In this document: one piece after another, positions 48,109 to 57,169 of the stretch | Layout of the letters: each line of letters starts with the position of its first letter | Numbering within the stretch: the first letter of the stretch is position 1 | NCBI RefSeq assembly: GCF_019375475.1 | Contig: NZ_JAHXGQ010000001.1 | Coordinates: 1,201,422 to 1,265,421, forward strand | Direction: 5' to 3' | Source of the DNA: Saccharothrix obliqua | GTDB lineage: Bacteria > Actinomycetota > Actinomycetes > Mycobacteriales > Pseudonocardiaceae | DNA: 64,000 bases | The notes under the pieces: model-generated | Seen by the model: the letters and a program-made list of their open reading frames with translations, nothing else | The model's database searches: none | What the model was told of the DNA's origin: nothing | Position numbers and translations under genes: made by a program

Positions 48109-48924
48109 TTAGTCGTCGTACGGGTCGTCTACTGGGGCGCCGATTTCCTGGTCGGTCAAGGGGACGGCTCGGGTTGGGTCGATTACCGAGAACGTTGCGC
48201 CTGAGGGGTCTACTACGGCTGTTACGCGGCCGTACGGGGTGTCGTAGGGCTCTACCGAGATGCGTCCGCCCAGTTCCAGCACGCGGGTGGCGACCGAGTC
48301 CGTGCCGATTTCCGGCGCGGCGGTGAAGTAGGTCATCCAGTGGGCCGGGGTGTTGGCCGGGAAGGCCCTGCCCATGCGTTGCCTGCCCAGGGTTGGGGTG
48401 CCGGCTACCGACCAGGTGGTGTAGTCGACGGCTTGGCCGTCGCCGATCTGGGTTATCTCGTAGCCGCACAGTTCCTGGTAGAAGTGGTCCGCCGCGGGTG
48501 CGTCGCGGGTGTTCAGCTCCGCCCAGGCGTAGGTGCCGTGGCCGTTGGTGGCGAACAGCCAGTCGGCCAGCACGTGGCGGAAGCCGATGATGCCGCCGGT
48601 CGGGTCCGCTACCAGCGTGCTGGTCTCGTCCGGTTCGCGCAGCACGTGGCCGCCGAGGGCGTGGGCCTTTTCCGCGGTCGCTCTGGCGTGTGGTGTGTGC
48701 AGGTAGAGCGTCCAGCCGAAACCGCCGTCGGCCGGCAGGAGTTCGGCCACCGGCAGCCCGCCCACGACGGCCACCGCTCTCCCCTGGACGTCGGCGTAGG
48801 TCCAGCCGAACAGGCCCGTGTAGAAGTCGATCGACGCCTGGAGGTCGGCGGTCGGTAATTCCACCCAGCAGGGCGTCCCGTGGTGTCGTTCGGCGAGAGC
48901 GGGGGTGTTCGGGACGATTGACAC
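48109..48924 (-). CDS. VOC family protein, two glyoxalase-type domains
   Basis: A 271-residue protein with tandem vicinal-oxygen-chelate domains. First: GTPCWVELPTADLQASIDFYTGLFGW; second: YAWAELNTRDAPAADHFYQEL. Such proteins are glyoxalase/bleomycin-resistance-like, often of unknown substrate. GTG 48924 has AGGAGG about 5 nt upstream. Confidence 0.88.
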   Translation of the reverse strand: MSIVPNTPALAERHHGTPCWVELPTADLQASIDFYTGLFGWTYADVQGRAVAVVGGLPVAELLPADGGFGWTLYLHTPHARATAEKAHALGGHVLREPDETSTLVADPTGGIIGFRHVLADWLFATNGHGTYAWAELNTRDAPAADHFYQELCGYEITQIGDGQAVDYTTWSVAGTPTLGRQRMGRAFPANTPAHWMTYFTAAPEIGTDSVATRVLELGGRISVEPYDTPYGRVTAVVDPSGATFSVIDPTRAVPLTDQEIGAPVDDPYDD

Positions 48925-49030
48925 CGTTGCCTCCTGCGTGCTGGGTGGAAGATCACGCTACGACTTCTGGAGATGGTTCGTGAAGGGTGTTGCTTGGTGA
49001 AGGGCGTCGGGTTGTGAGGGGTGCTGGGTT

Positions 49031-49792
49031 GTGAGAGGGATTGTCCGTGCCGCGTTGGCGGCTGTGCGGTCCGCCGATGTGCTGCCCAGTCCGAACATCT
49101 GGCACTGGCCCGAGGTCTACGAGGTCGAGAACCGGGCGCAGGACGTCTCGGGCGCGATCTGGGCCGCGCTCGCCGAGGAGTGCGACTGGGCCGGCGGGCT
49201 CGTCGTGGACGTCGGCTGCGGCGACGGGTTCCACCTGCCGGTGTTCGCCCGGACGGCCCGGCGGGTGGTGGGGGTCGAGCCGCATCCGCCGCTGGTCCGG
49301 CGGGCGCGGGAGCGGGTCGTCGGGGTGCCCAACGCCTCCGTGGTCGCGGCTCCCGCGCAGCGGTTGCCGCTGGGGGACGGCGAGGCGGACCTGGTGCACG
49401 CCCGCACGGCGTACTTCTTCGGTCCCGGCTGTGAACCCGGGCTGCGGGAGGCGGACCGGGTGTTGCGTCCGGGTGGGACGTTGGCGATCGTGGATCTCGA
49501 TGGTACGGCTGAGCCCTATGGGCCGTGGTTGTGCGCCGACGAACCGCGTTACCGGCCGTCGGAGGTCGAGGAGTTCTTCGTCGCCCAAGGGTTCTCGATG
49601 CGACGGGTGCGGGCGTTGTGGCGCTTCGAGAGCCGGGACGACCTGGAGGCCGTGTTGCGGATCGAGTTCTCGGCCAAGATCGCCGAACGGGCCATCGCGG
49701 CCGTTCCCGGGTTGTCGTTCGAAGTCGGGTACCGGGTGCACACCCGACGTAAACCGGTCGGCCTCGTGCTGCCGGGCGGGGCGCGTGCCTAG
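49031..49792 (+). CDS. Class I SAM-dependent methyltransferase
   Basis: A 253-residue methyltransferase: motif I VVDVGCGDGFHLPVF, VVGVEPHPPLVRRARE, GEADLVHARTAYFFG, and VLRPGGTLAIVDLD. GTG 49031. Acceptor unknown. The aldo/keto reductase gene follows 9 bp later. Confidence 0.85.
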   Translation: MRGIVRAALAAVRSADVLPSPNIWHWPEVYEVENRAQDVSGAIWAALAEECDWAGGLVVDVGCGDGFHLPVFARTARRVVGVEPHPPLVRRARERVVGVPNASVVAAPAQRLPLGDGEADLVHARTAYFFGPGCEPGLREADRVLRPGGTLAIVDLDGTAEPYGPWLCADEPRYRPSEVEEFFVAQGFSMRRVRALWRFESRDDLEAVLRIEFSAKIAERAIAAVPGLSFEVGYRVHTRRKPVGLVLPGGARA

Positions 49793-49801
49793 GATTCGGG
49801 C

Positions 49802-50776
49802 GTGGAGACGCGCGACGCGGGCAGGTTGGGACGGCGGTTCGGCGTGGTCGGCCTGGGCTGCTGGCAGCTCGGCGCGGACTGGGGGCAGGTGGCCGAGCCC
49901 GACGCGTTGGCGGTGCTGCACGCCGCCGTCGACACCGGGGTCGACTTCCTCGACACGGCCGACGTGTACGGCGACGGCCGCAGCGAGGCGTTGATCGGCA
50001 AATTCCTGCGGGAACGGCGGGAAGACCTCTTCGTCGCCACCAAGATGGGGCGTCGGGTCGACCAGGTGCCGGAGAACTACAACCGGGCGAACTTCCTGGC
50101 GTGGAACGACCGCTCGCGGGCCAACCTCGGCGTCGACACGCTCGACCTGGTGCAGTTGCACTGCCCGCCGACGCCCGTCTACTCGACGGACGAGGTGTTC
50201 GACGCGTTGGACGAGATGGTGGACGTCGGGCGGATCGCCGCCTACGGCGTCTCGGTGGAGACCACCGCGGAAGCGCTGACCGCCATCGCGCGGCCGGGGG
50301 TGGCGAGCGTCCAGATCATCCTGAACGCGTTGCGCCTCAAGCCGTTGGAGGAAGTGCTGCCCGCGGCGGCGGAGGCCGGGGTGGCGGTGATCGCCCGCGT
50401 GCCGCTCGCCTCCGGGCTGCTGTCCGGCAAGTACCGGGTGGACACCGTGTTCGGCGCGGACGACCACCGGAACTTCAACCGGAACGGCGAGGCGTTCGAC
50501 GTCGGCGAGACGTTCTCCGGCGTGCCCTACGAGGTGGGCCTGGCCGCCGTGGAGCGGTTGCGCGCGTTGGTGCCCGAGGGGATGACCATGGCGCAGTTCG
50601 CGTTGCGGTGGATCGTGGACCAGCCCGGCGTCACCGTGGTGATCCCCGGCGCCCGCGGCGCCGAGCAGGCCATCGCCAACTCGGCCGCCGCGGGTCTCGC
50701 GCCGCTGTCGGTGGACGACGAGGTCCGCGCCGTCTACGACGAGCTGGTGCGGCCACTGGTGCACGACCGCTGGTAG
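49802..50776 (+). CDS. Aldo/keto reductase
   Basis: A 324-residue AKR. The catalytic tetrad is visible: Asp in FLDTADVYGDG with Tyr four residues later, Lys in FVATKMG, His in VQLHCP. NADP-site IPGARGAEQ near the C-terminus. GTG 49802. Substrate unknown. Confidence 0.9.
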   Translation: METRDAGRLGRRFGVVGLGCWQLGADWGQVAEPDALAVLHAAVDTGVDFLDTADVYGDGRSEALIGKFLRERREDLFVATKMGRRVDQVPENYNRANFLAWNDRSRANLGVDTLDLVQLHCPPTPVYSTDEVFDALDEMVDVGRIAAYGVSVETTAEALTAIARPGVASVQIILNALRLKPLEEVLPAAAEAGVAVIARVPLASGLLSGKYRVDTVFGADDHRNFNRNGEAFDVGETFSGVPYEVGLAAVERLRALVPEGMTMAQFALRWIVDQPGVTVVIPGARGAEQAIANSAAAGLAPLSVDDEVRAVYDELVRPLVHDRW

Positions 50777-50777
50777 C

Positions 50778-51398
50778 TCACTCGTCGTCGGTGTCCTCTT
50801 CGACGTCCAGCTCGCCGAGGATGGCGTAGAGCTTGCGCCGGCACTCGTTGAGGACCTCGACGGCACGTGCCTTCTGCTCACGCGTGCCCGCGTGGGCCAT
50901 CTGCTCCAGCGCGGAGCCCAGGTGCCGCGACGCGGTGCGCAGCTTGGCCGCGTGCAGGTCGATCTCGTCGTTGACCTGCTGCCACGGCGGCGCGCCCTCC
51001 AGCTTGGCGGCCTCCGCCTGCCCGGTCTCGGTGAGCGTGAACAGCTTCTTGCCGCCCGCCTCCTCGCTGGACGCGACGAGACCTTCGTCCGCCAGCAGTT
51101 GCAGCGTCGGGTAGACCGAACCGGGGCTCGGCCGCCAGAGGCCGTCCGTGCGCTGGCCGATCTCCTGGATCATCTCGTAGCCGTGCATCGGGCGTTCGGC
51201 CAGCAGGGCCATGACTGCCGCGCGCACGTTCCCCTTGCGCTGCCTGCCGCGACCGCGACCGCCCGGGAAGAACCCGGGTGGGGCGGGCGGCGGTGGCGGA
51301 CCCCCGAACGGGCCGAAGCCGCCGAAGCCGCGGCGCGGATCGCCGAAACCGCGGTCGCGCAGCAGGCGGTGGTGGTGGGAGTGGTGGTCGTGGTGCAT
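50778..51398 (-). CDS. PadR family regulator with histidine-rich N-terminus
   Basis: A 206-residue PadR protein. The N-terminus MHHDHHSHHHRLLRD is a His cluster, followed by Gly/Pro linkers (FGGFGPFGGPPPPPAPP). The winged helix is at about 75-160: NVRAAVMALLAERPMHGYEM, GLWRPSPGSVYPTLQLL, KKLFTLTETG. The C-terminal helices mediate dimers. ATG 51398 has AAGGAG upstream. The His cluster suggests metal binding or sensing (inference). Divergent from rlmN with palindromic sites between. Confidence 0.9.
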   Translation of the reverse strand: MHHDHHSHHHRLLRDRGFGDPRRGFGGFGPFGGPPPPPAPPGFFPGGRGRGRQRKGNVRAAVMALLAERPMHGYEMIQEIGQRTDGLWRPSPGSVYPTLQLLADEGLVASSEEAGGKKLFTLTETGQAEAAKLEGAPPWQQVNDEIDLHAAKLRTASRHLGSALEQMAHAGTREQKARAVEVLNECRRKLYAILGELDVEEDTDDE

Positions 51399-51411
51399 GT
51401 CGTCTCCTTGT

Positions 51412-51448
51412 TTCCGATACCTTGTGACGTGTCGACGATATATCGGAA
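51412..51448. promoter_or_regulatory. Predicted PadR operator
   Basis: TTCCGATA (51412-51419) and TATCGGAA (51441-51448) are a perfect inverted pair, and the right arm overlaps the palindrome CGATATATCG (51436-51445). The site is 14 bp upstream of the padR start and AT-rich against its surroundings. Confidence 0.6.
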
Positions 51449-51505
51449 CGGGTCGCGATGCAACGGTGAGACTGGTCGGTCGGACGTGGGACACTGGATG
51501 ACGTC

Positions 51506-52615
51506 ATGACTGCACTTCCCCTCGTCTTCGACGCGCCCAAGCGCGGCCTGCCGCCGCGCCACCTCGCCGACCTCACCGCCGACCAGCGGAAAGAGGCTGT
51601 TGCGGCGCTGGGTGAGAAGCCGTTCCGGGCCACCCAGCTGTCCAACCACTACTTCAGCCGGCTGACCGTCGACCCGGCCGAGATGACCGACATCCCGGCC
51701 GGCTCGCGGGACCGGCTCGTGCACGACCTCATGCCACCGCTGTGGACCGAGCTGCGGGCCGTCGAGGCCGACGGCGGCACGACGCGCAAGACGTTGCTGC
51801 GCGCGCACGACGGCACGCTGGTCGAGTCCGTGCTCATGCGGTACCCCGACCGGGCGACGCTGTGCATCTCCTCGCAGGCCGGCTGCGGCATGGCGTGCCC
51901 GTTCTGCGCCACCGGGCAGGGCGGCCTGACCCGGAACCTGTCGACGGCGGAGATCGTGGACCAGGTCCGCCGCGGCGCGGCGGCCATGCGGGACGGCGAG
52001 CTGCCCGGTGGCCCCGGACGCCTGTCGAACATCGTGTTCATGGGCATGGGCGAGCCGTTGGCGAACTACAAGCGCGTGGTGGAGGCGGTGCACCGCATCT
52101 GCGATCCCGCGCCCGCCGGGCTGGGCATCTCGCAGCGGTCGGTGACGGTGTCGACGGTCGGGCTGGTGCCCGCGATCCGCCGGCTGACCGAGGAGAACCT
52201 CCAGGTCCGGCTGGCGGTGTCGCTGCACACGCCGGACGACGAGCTGCGCGACACGCTGGTGCCGGTGAACACGCGGTGGAAGGTCGCCGAGGTGCTGGAG
52301 GCGGCCCGCGGGTACGCCGACCGGACCGGGCGCCGGGTCTCGATCGAGTACGCCCTGATCCGGGACGTGAACGACCAGGGGTGGCGTGCGGACCTGCTGG
52401 GCAAGGTGCTGCGTCGGCACCTGGGGCAGCTCGTGCACGTCAACGTCATCCCGCTGAACCCGACGCCGGGGTCGAAGTGGGACGCGTCGCCCAAGCCGGT
52501 GGAGCGGGAGTTCGTCCGCCGGGTCAAGGAGCAGGGCGTGGAGTGCACCGTGCGCGACACCCGCGGTCAGGAGATCGCGGCGGCGTGTGGTCAGCTCGCC
52601 GCGGAAGGCGTGTAA
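51506..52615 (+). CDS. rlmN: Dual-specificity 23S rRNA/tRNA adenine-C2 methyltransferase RlmN
   Basis: A 369-residue radical-SAM enzyme. The cluster motif is [42 protein letters not shown] and [13 protein letters not shown] are family blocks; the C-terminal Cys of AAACGQL is the methyl-carrying residue. ATG 51506. Confidence 0.96.
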   Translation: MTALPLVFDAPKRGLPPRHLADLTADQRKEAVAALGEKPFRATQLSNHYFSRLTVDPAEMTDIPAGSRDRLVHDLMPPLWTELRAVEADGGTTRKTLLRAHDGTLVESVLMRYPDRATLCISSQAGCGMACPFCATGQGGLTRNLSTAEIVDQVRRGAAAMRDGELPGGPGRLSNIVFMGMGEPLANYKRVVEAVHRICDPAPAGLGISQRSVTVSTVGLVPAIRRLTEENLQVRLAVSLHTPDDELRDTLVPVNTRWKVAEVLEAARGYADRTGRRVSIEYALIRDVNDQGWRADLLGKVLRRHLGQLVHVNVIPLNPTPGSKWDASPKPVEREFVRRVKEQGVECTVRDTRGQEIAAACGQLAAEGV

Positions 52616-52640
52616 CGCGGGGTGGTTCGTGTTGCGGGGT

Positions 52641-52671
52641 GCGGCGGCCGGTGTCGGGGGCCGGCCGCCGC
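52641..52671. terminator. Bidirectional hairpin between rlmN and carbonic anhydrase
   Basis: GCGGCGGCCGG (52641-52651) pairs perfectly with CCGGCCGCCGC (52661-52671) between two convergent genes. Confidence 0.6.
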
Positions 52672-52679
52672 GGAGGCGG

Positions 52680-53168
52680 TCAGACCACCTCGGCCAGTTT
52701 CCCGGTGGCCACGTCGAACACGAAGCCGCGGACCGAGTCCTTCACCGGGATGTACGGGCTGTTCCGGATGCGTGCCGCGGACTGCCGCACGTCCTCCTCG
52801 ACGTCCTTGAACGCCTCCGCCGCCCACGGCGGTTTCACGCCCACCTCGTCCTGGATCGCCCGCTTGAACTCGTCGTCGGTGAACGTCAGCATCCCGCAGT
52901 CGGTGTGGTGGATGAGGATGATCTCCTTGGTGCCGAGCAGGCGCTGGCTGATCGCCAACGACCGGATCTCGTCCTCGGTGACGACACCGCCCGCGTTGCG
53001 GATCACGTGTGCTTCGCCCTCGTTCAAGCCCAGCGCGCGGTACACGTCGAGCCGGGCGTCCATGCACGCCACGACGGCGACGTGCTTCGACGGCGGCAGC
53101 GGCAGCGGGCCCGTGAACTGCTCCACGTAGGCGGCGTTGTTGGCCAGGAGTTCGTCCGTGACGGACAT
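52680..53168 (-). CDS. Beta-class carbonic anhydrase
   Basis: A 162-residue beta carbonic anhydrase, interconverting CO2 and bicarbonate. Zinc ligands: Cys of VVACMDARLD, then His and Cys of IHHTDCGML; the ACMDAR Asp-Arg dyad is present. This is the short form common in actinobacteria. ATG 53168. Confidence 0.93.
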   Translation of the reverse strand: MSVTDELLANNAAYVEQFTGPLPLPPSKHVAVVACMDARLDVYRALGLNEGEAHVIRNAGGVVTEDEIRSLAISQRLLGTKEIILIHHTDCGMLTFTDDEFKRAIQDEVGVKPPWAAEAFKDVEEDVRQSAARIRNSPYIPVKDSVRGFVFDVATGKLAEVV

Positions 53169-53418
53169 GGCGGGTGCTTCCTCTCACGGAGAGCGAGTTG
53201 GTGGGTGCGCTGCGCGACACTGAGCCAACTGTCGTACGCACTTCCGCGCAACCGGCGTTCACGAGGTGGGAAATTCCGCCGGGCGGTGGATGCGTGATGA
53301 CGAGGAGAGGGAAGCCGGACCCGCTGGTCACGGCCTGTTACCGAACGGTCCTCGGGTTGTGGTGAGTCGGTGGCCGAGGTGATTCCAGGCCGATCCGAGG
53401 TCGGTGGTGCCGGTGGGC

Positions 53419-53688
53419 TTACCGCTTGCGCCAGGACGTGCGGCTGCGGACCTGCTCCCAGATGAGCAGCAACGCCATGCCGGCGCCGAACGCGATCACC
53501 CAGATGTCCTCGGTGCGCCCGTGGTGGTTGCCGATCAGCAGCGCGAACGTCGCGAGCACCGACAGCCAGCCCGCGATCCTGATGCCCTTGGGGAAGGTGC
53601 CGTGCCAACCCCACTCGGCCGACGGCTCGTCGTGGGGGTCGACGGTCGGACGCTTGTCCAGTCCAGTGGACGAAGACGACGTAGACAC
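53419..53688 (-). CDS. DUF2631-like small membrane protein
   Basis: An 89-residue protein with two hydrophobic helices (IAGWLSVLATFALLIGN and DIWVIAFGAGMALLLIW) and a basic end. It resembles the actinobacterial DUF2631 family. GTG 53688. Function unknown. Confidence 0.75.
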   Translation of the reverse strand: MSTSSSSTGLDKRPTVDPHDEPSAEWGWHGTFPKGIRIAGWLSVLATFALLIGNHHGRTEDIWVIAFGAGMALLLIWEQVRSRTSWRKR

Positions 53689-53828
53689 AGCCGCACGACC
53701 TTCCTACCCGATCACGGTCACCAACGGGGCCAATCGTCGCACATGATGGGCGCGCGCGAGACGTGAGGTGCGCGGCACCGCACCGGCGTCTACCCTCACC
53801 GCCTGTTTGACCACGGAAAGGCGACGAA

Positions 53829-54992
53829 TTGACCGACCAGCCCGGCTCCGCGGAACCGGAGTTCCACCCGGCCGAGGAGCCAACGCCCGACACGTTCGCC
53901 CCCGTGGAGGTGGGCCTGTACGGGGTGACCAAGCGGTTCGCGGACCAGACCGCGGTGGACGACATCACGCTGCGCGTGCACGAGGGCGAGTTCTTCTCCG
54001 TCCTCGGGCCGTCCGGCTGCGGCAAGACCACGCTGTTGCGCATGGTCGCCGGGTTCGAGCACCCCGACGCCGGTCGCATCGAACTGGACGGCGTGGACAT
54101 GGTGGGCGTGCCGCCGTACCGGCGGGACGTCAACACGGTGTTCCAGTCGTACGCCCTGTTCCCGCACATGTCCGTGTGGGACAACGTGGCGTACGGGGTG
54201 AAGCGCAAGGGCATCCGCGGTGATGCGCTGAAGAAGACCGTCGGCGAGCACCTGGAGCTGGTGCGGCTCAGCCCGTTCGCCAAGCGCAGGCCCGCGCAGC
54301 TCTCCGGCGGCCAGCAGCAACGCGTCGCGATCGCCCGCGCGCTCGCCGCCGGACCGCAACTGCTGCTGCTGGACGAACCGCTCGGCGCGCTGGACGCCGT
54401 GCTGCGCAAGGAACTCCAGATCGAGTTGATGCGCATCCAGCGCGAGGTGGGCACGACGTTCCTGTACGTGACGCACGACCAGGAAGAGGCCCTGGTCCTG
54501 TCGCACCGGATCGCCGTCATGAACGCCGGGAAGCTGGAACAGGTCGGTTACCCGGAAGACGTGTACGAACGCCCGGCGACCCGGTTCGTGGCCGGGTTCA
54601 TCGGCACCTCCAACATCCTCGACGCCGAGGTGTCCGGAGTGGACGGCCGCTGGGTCGAGCTGTCCGCGCCGGGTGTGACGCGCCTGCGTGCCCCGCTGAA
54701 CGGCGGAGTGCGGCACGGTCAGCGCGTCGCGGCGACCGTGCGCCCCGAAAAGGTGCACTTGTACGACCAGGCCGGTGAACCGCCGTCAGGCTGGTGCGTG
54801 TTCAACGGCACGGTGCGCGACGTCGTGTACACCGGGGTATCGACGCAGTACGTGGTCGACGTGCCCGGTGGCGGCGAGCTGGTCGCGTTCGTGCAGAACA
54901 CCCGGCGCATCGACGACGCGGGCGCACCGGGACAACCCGTGCGCATGGCCTGGGACCCCGACTTCACCGTGCTGTTGGAGAAAGCGGAATGA
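53829..54992 (+). CDS. potA: Polyamine-type ABC transporter ATPase
   Basis: A 387-residue ABC ATPase: Walker A GPSGCGKTTLLRMVAG, signature LSGGQQQRVAIARAL, Walker B LLLLDEPLGALD, and a C-terminal TOBE-type regulatory domain from about 290. TTG 53829 follows GGAAAGG; no better start exists. First gene of potADBC; it ends overlapping potD (ATGA). Spermidine/putrescine is the family substrate, unproven here. Confidence 0.92.
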   Translation: MTDQPGSAEPEFHPAEEPTPDTFAPVEVGLYGVTKRFADQTAVDDITLRVHEGEFFSVLGPSGCGKTTLLRMVAGFEHPDAGRIELDGVDMVGVPPYRRDVNTVFQSYALFPHMSVWDNVAYGVKRKGIRGDALKKTVGEHLELVRLSPFAKRRPAQLSGGQQQRVAIARALAAGPQLLLLDEPLGALDAVLRKELQIELMRIQREVGTTFLYVTHDQEEALVLSHRIAVMNAGKLEQVGYPEDVYERPATRFVAGFIGTSNILDAEVSGVDGRWVELSAPGVTRLRAPLNGGVRHGQRVAATVRPEKVHLYDQAGEPPSGWCVFNGTVRDVVYTGVSTQYVVDVPGGGELVAFVQNTRRIDDAGAPGQPVRMAWDPDFTVLLEKAE

Positions 54993-56134
54993 CTCGACGT
55001 AACCTCCGGATCGCCCGCCTGTGGGACGTGGACAGCCCGCGGGTCACCCGCCGGACCATGCTGCGCTCCACGGCGTTCTTCGCGTTGGCCGCGACGGGCG
55101 CGTGCGGTGTCGGCGAAGCGCCGAACGCGGACAACACGCCCACGTCGGGCGCGAAGGCCACCAACGCCAAGGACGAGCCGAAGCTCAACTTCTACAACTG
55201 GACGGACTACATCGCGCCGGACACCCTGTCCGGCTTCAAGACCGCCAGCGGTATCGAGGTCACCTACGACAACTTCAGCACCAACGACGAGATGGAGGCC
55301 AAGATCGCCTCCGGCGCGGCGGGGTACGACCTCGTCGTGCCGAGCGACAACTTCCTGCGGCGGTTCCTGCGGTCGGGTCTGCTGACGCCGCTCGACCACG
55401 ACCTGCTGCCGAACCTGAAGAACCTCGACAAGCGGTTCACCGAAGCCGACTACGACGCCGGCAACAGGTACTCCGTGCCGTGGGCGTGGGGCACCACGGG
55501 TCTCGCCTACGCCAAGTCGCAGCTCGGCGAGGTGACCGGGTTCGGGGCCTACGACCTGCCCGCCGCGCAGGGCCGCAGCACCATCCTGGACGAGGCGCGG
55601 GACGCGCTCGCCCTGGGCCTGCTCAAGGCGGGGCACGACCCGAACACCACCGACCCGAAGCACCTCGACGAGGCGGTCGCGGTGCTGCTGGACCTGAAGA
55701 AGAAGATCGGTCAGATCAACTCGGACGTGATCGAGCCGCTGACCGGCGGGCAGGTGCCGCTGGCGCAGGCGTACTCGGGCGACGCGTTCCAGGCGCGTGG
55801 GGCCAACCCGGACATCGCCTACGCCATCCCCACCGAGGGTGGGTTGTCCTACGTGGACCTGCTGTGCATCCCGAAGGACGCGCCGCACGTCGCGAACGCG
55901 CACAAGTTCATCGACTACGTCCTCGGGCCGGAGGTCGGCGCGGCGCTCGCCAACGCCGTCCGGTACGGCAGCCCCAACGAGGCCGCCAAAGCACACATCG
56001 ACCGGGAGCTGCTGGACGACCCGCTGGTGTACCCGCCGGCGGAGCAGCTCGCGAAGCTGCCGTTCACCAAGGACCTCGGGCCGGAGGTCGAGGCGCGGTA
56101 CGCGGACGCTTGGACGAAGGTCAAGACGGGCTGA
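54989..56134 (+). CDS. potD: Polyamine-type ABC transporter substrate-binding lipoprotein
   Basis: A 381-residue binding protein. The N-terminus has RRTMLRSTAFFALAATGACG: an Arg pair, a hydrophobic stretch and a lipobox-like end with Cys near residue 39, so it is likely a lipoprotein, possibly Tat-exported. Mature part: LNFYNWTDYIAPDTL, GYDLVVPSDNFL, VPWAWGTTGLAY and IPTEGGLSYVDLLCIPKDAP. ATG 54989 overlaps the potA stop. A 168-bp gap with 17-bp repeats separates it from potB. Confidence 0.92.
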   Translation: MTRRNLRIARLWDVDSPRVTRRTMLRSTAFFALAATGACGVGEAPNADNTPTSGAKATNAKDEPKLNFYNWTDYIAPDTLSGFKTASGIEVTYDNFSTNDEMEAKIASGAAGYDLVVPSDNFLRRFLRSGLLTPLDHDLLPNLKNLDKRFTEADYDAGNRYSVPWAWGTTGLAYAKSQLGEVTGFGAYDLPAAQGRSTILDEARDALALGLLKAGHDPNTTDPKHLDEAVAVLLDLKKKIGQINSDVIEPLTGGQVPLAQAYSGDAFQARGANPDIAYAIPTEGGLSYVDLLCIPKDAPHVANAHKFIDYVLGPEVGAALANAVRYGSPNEAAKAHIDRELLDDPLVYPPAEQLAKLPFTKDLGPEVEARYADAWTKVKTG

Positions 56135-56186
56135 TCCGTGTTGGGGCCGGTGCGGCCCGCGCCGGCTGGAAGCACGGTGTGTGTGC

Positions 56187-56271
56187 CGGGCTGGGTGGGA
56201 GGCCGGGCTGGGTGGGACGTCGGGCTGGGTGGGACGTCGGGCTGGGTGAGAGGCCGGGCTGGATGAGAGGC
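56187..56271. repeat. 17-bp tandem repeat between potD and potB
   Basis: CGGGCTGG recurs at 56187, 56204, 56221, 56238 and 56255, exactly every 17 bp, in units like CGGGCTGGGTGGGACGT, with a decayed sixth unit at 56272. It splits the pot operon. Confidence 0.8.
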
Positions 56272-56302
56272 CGAGCCGGACGGGGGTGCGTGGCCAGAGC
56301 GA

Positions 56303-57169
56303 GTGGCATCATGTGCCCTCGTGCTCCCGACCCGGCGCAGGTGGCTCGTCGCCACCGGTCTGCTCGCCCCCACCGGCCTCTGGCTGGGCGTGTTCCTCAT
56401 CGCGCCGCTGGCGCTGGTGGTCCAGTTCAGCTTCGCCACCCGCGACACCGGGGTGGCGCGGGCGGTGCTCCCGTGGACCACGCGGGCGTACCTCACCGCG
56501 CTCGACCCCGCGTTCCTGCCGATCTTCGGGCGCACCCTGGCGTACGCCGCCGCCACCACCGCCCTGTGCCTGCTGCTCGGCTTCCCGCTGGCGTGGTTCA
56601 TCGCGCGGCACGGCGGCCGGTACCGCACGGTCCTGCTGGCGGCCGTGCTGGTGCCGTTCTGGTCGAGCTACCTGGCGCGGATCTACGCGTGGAAGGCGTT
56701 GCTCGACGGGGACGGCCTGGTGAACCGGCTGCTCGGGGTGGTCGGGCTGGACCGCGACGGCGGGTTCCTGCTCACCCACGGCGCGGTCGTGCTCGGGCTG
56801 ACCTACGGGTTCCTGCCGTTCATGGTGCTGCCGCTGTACGTGGCGTGCGAGCGGTTCGACCACCGGCAGGTGGAGGCGTCCTACGACCTCGGCCACGGGC
56901 GGGCGTCGACGTTCCTGCGGATCGTGCTGCCCGGCGTGTACCCGGGCGTGCTGGCCGGGTCCCTGCTGGTGCTGGTGCCCGCGGCGGGTGACTTCGTGAC
57001 GCCCCGGCTGCTGGGCGGGGTGGACCAGTCGACGTTCGGCAGCGTCATCGACGACCAGTTCCGGGGCGGCAACAACTGGCCGCTGGGTTCGGCGATGGCG
57101 GTGCTGCTGCTGGTGCTGGTGGCGGTCGTGCTGGTGCTGCGCGGCAGGCGCGGGGAGGACGTGCTGTGA
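56303..57169 (+). CDS. potB: Polyamine-type ABC permease (PotB-like)
   Basis: A 288-residue inner-membrane permease with 6 helices, starting WLVATGLLAPTGLWLGVFLI. The EAA loop is ASYDLGHGRASTFLRIVLPG. GTG 56303 is used; GTG 56321 is an alternative just before the first helix. It overlaps potC by four bases (GTGA). Confidence 0.9.
   Translation: MASCALVLPTRRRWLVATGLLAPTGLWLGVFLIAPLALVVQFSFATRDTGVARAVLPWTTRAYLTALDPAFLPIFGRTLAYAAATTALCLLLGFPLAWFIARHGGRYRTVLLAAVLVPFWSSYLARIYAWKALLDGDGLVNRLLGVVGLDRDGGFLLTHGAVVLGLTYGFLPFMVLPLYVACERFDHRQVEASYDLGHGRASTFLRIVLPGVYPGVLAGSLLVLVPAAGDFVTPRLLGGVDQSTFGSVIDDQFRGGNNWPLGSAMAVLLLVLVAVVLVLRGRRGEDVL

Noticed and set aside
53174..53365. 63-residue plus-strand frame after carbonic anhydrase
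   Set aside because: No recognisable motif, start overlaps the divergent gene's ribosome-site region and nothing supports expression; left unannotated.
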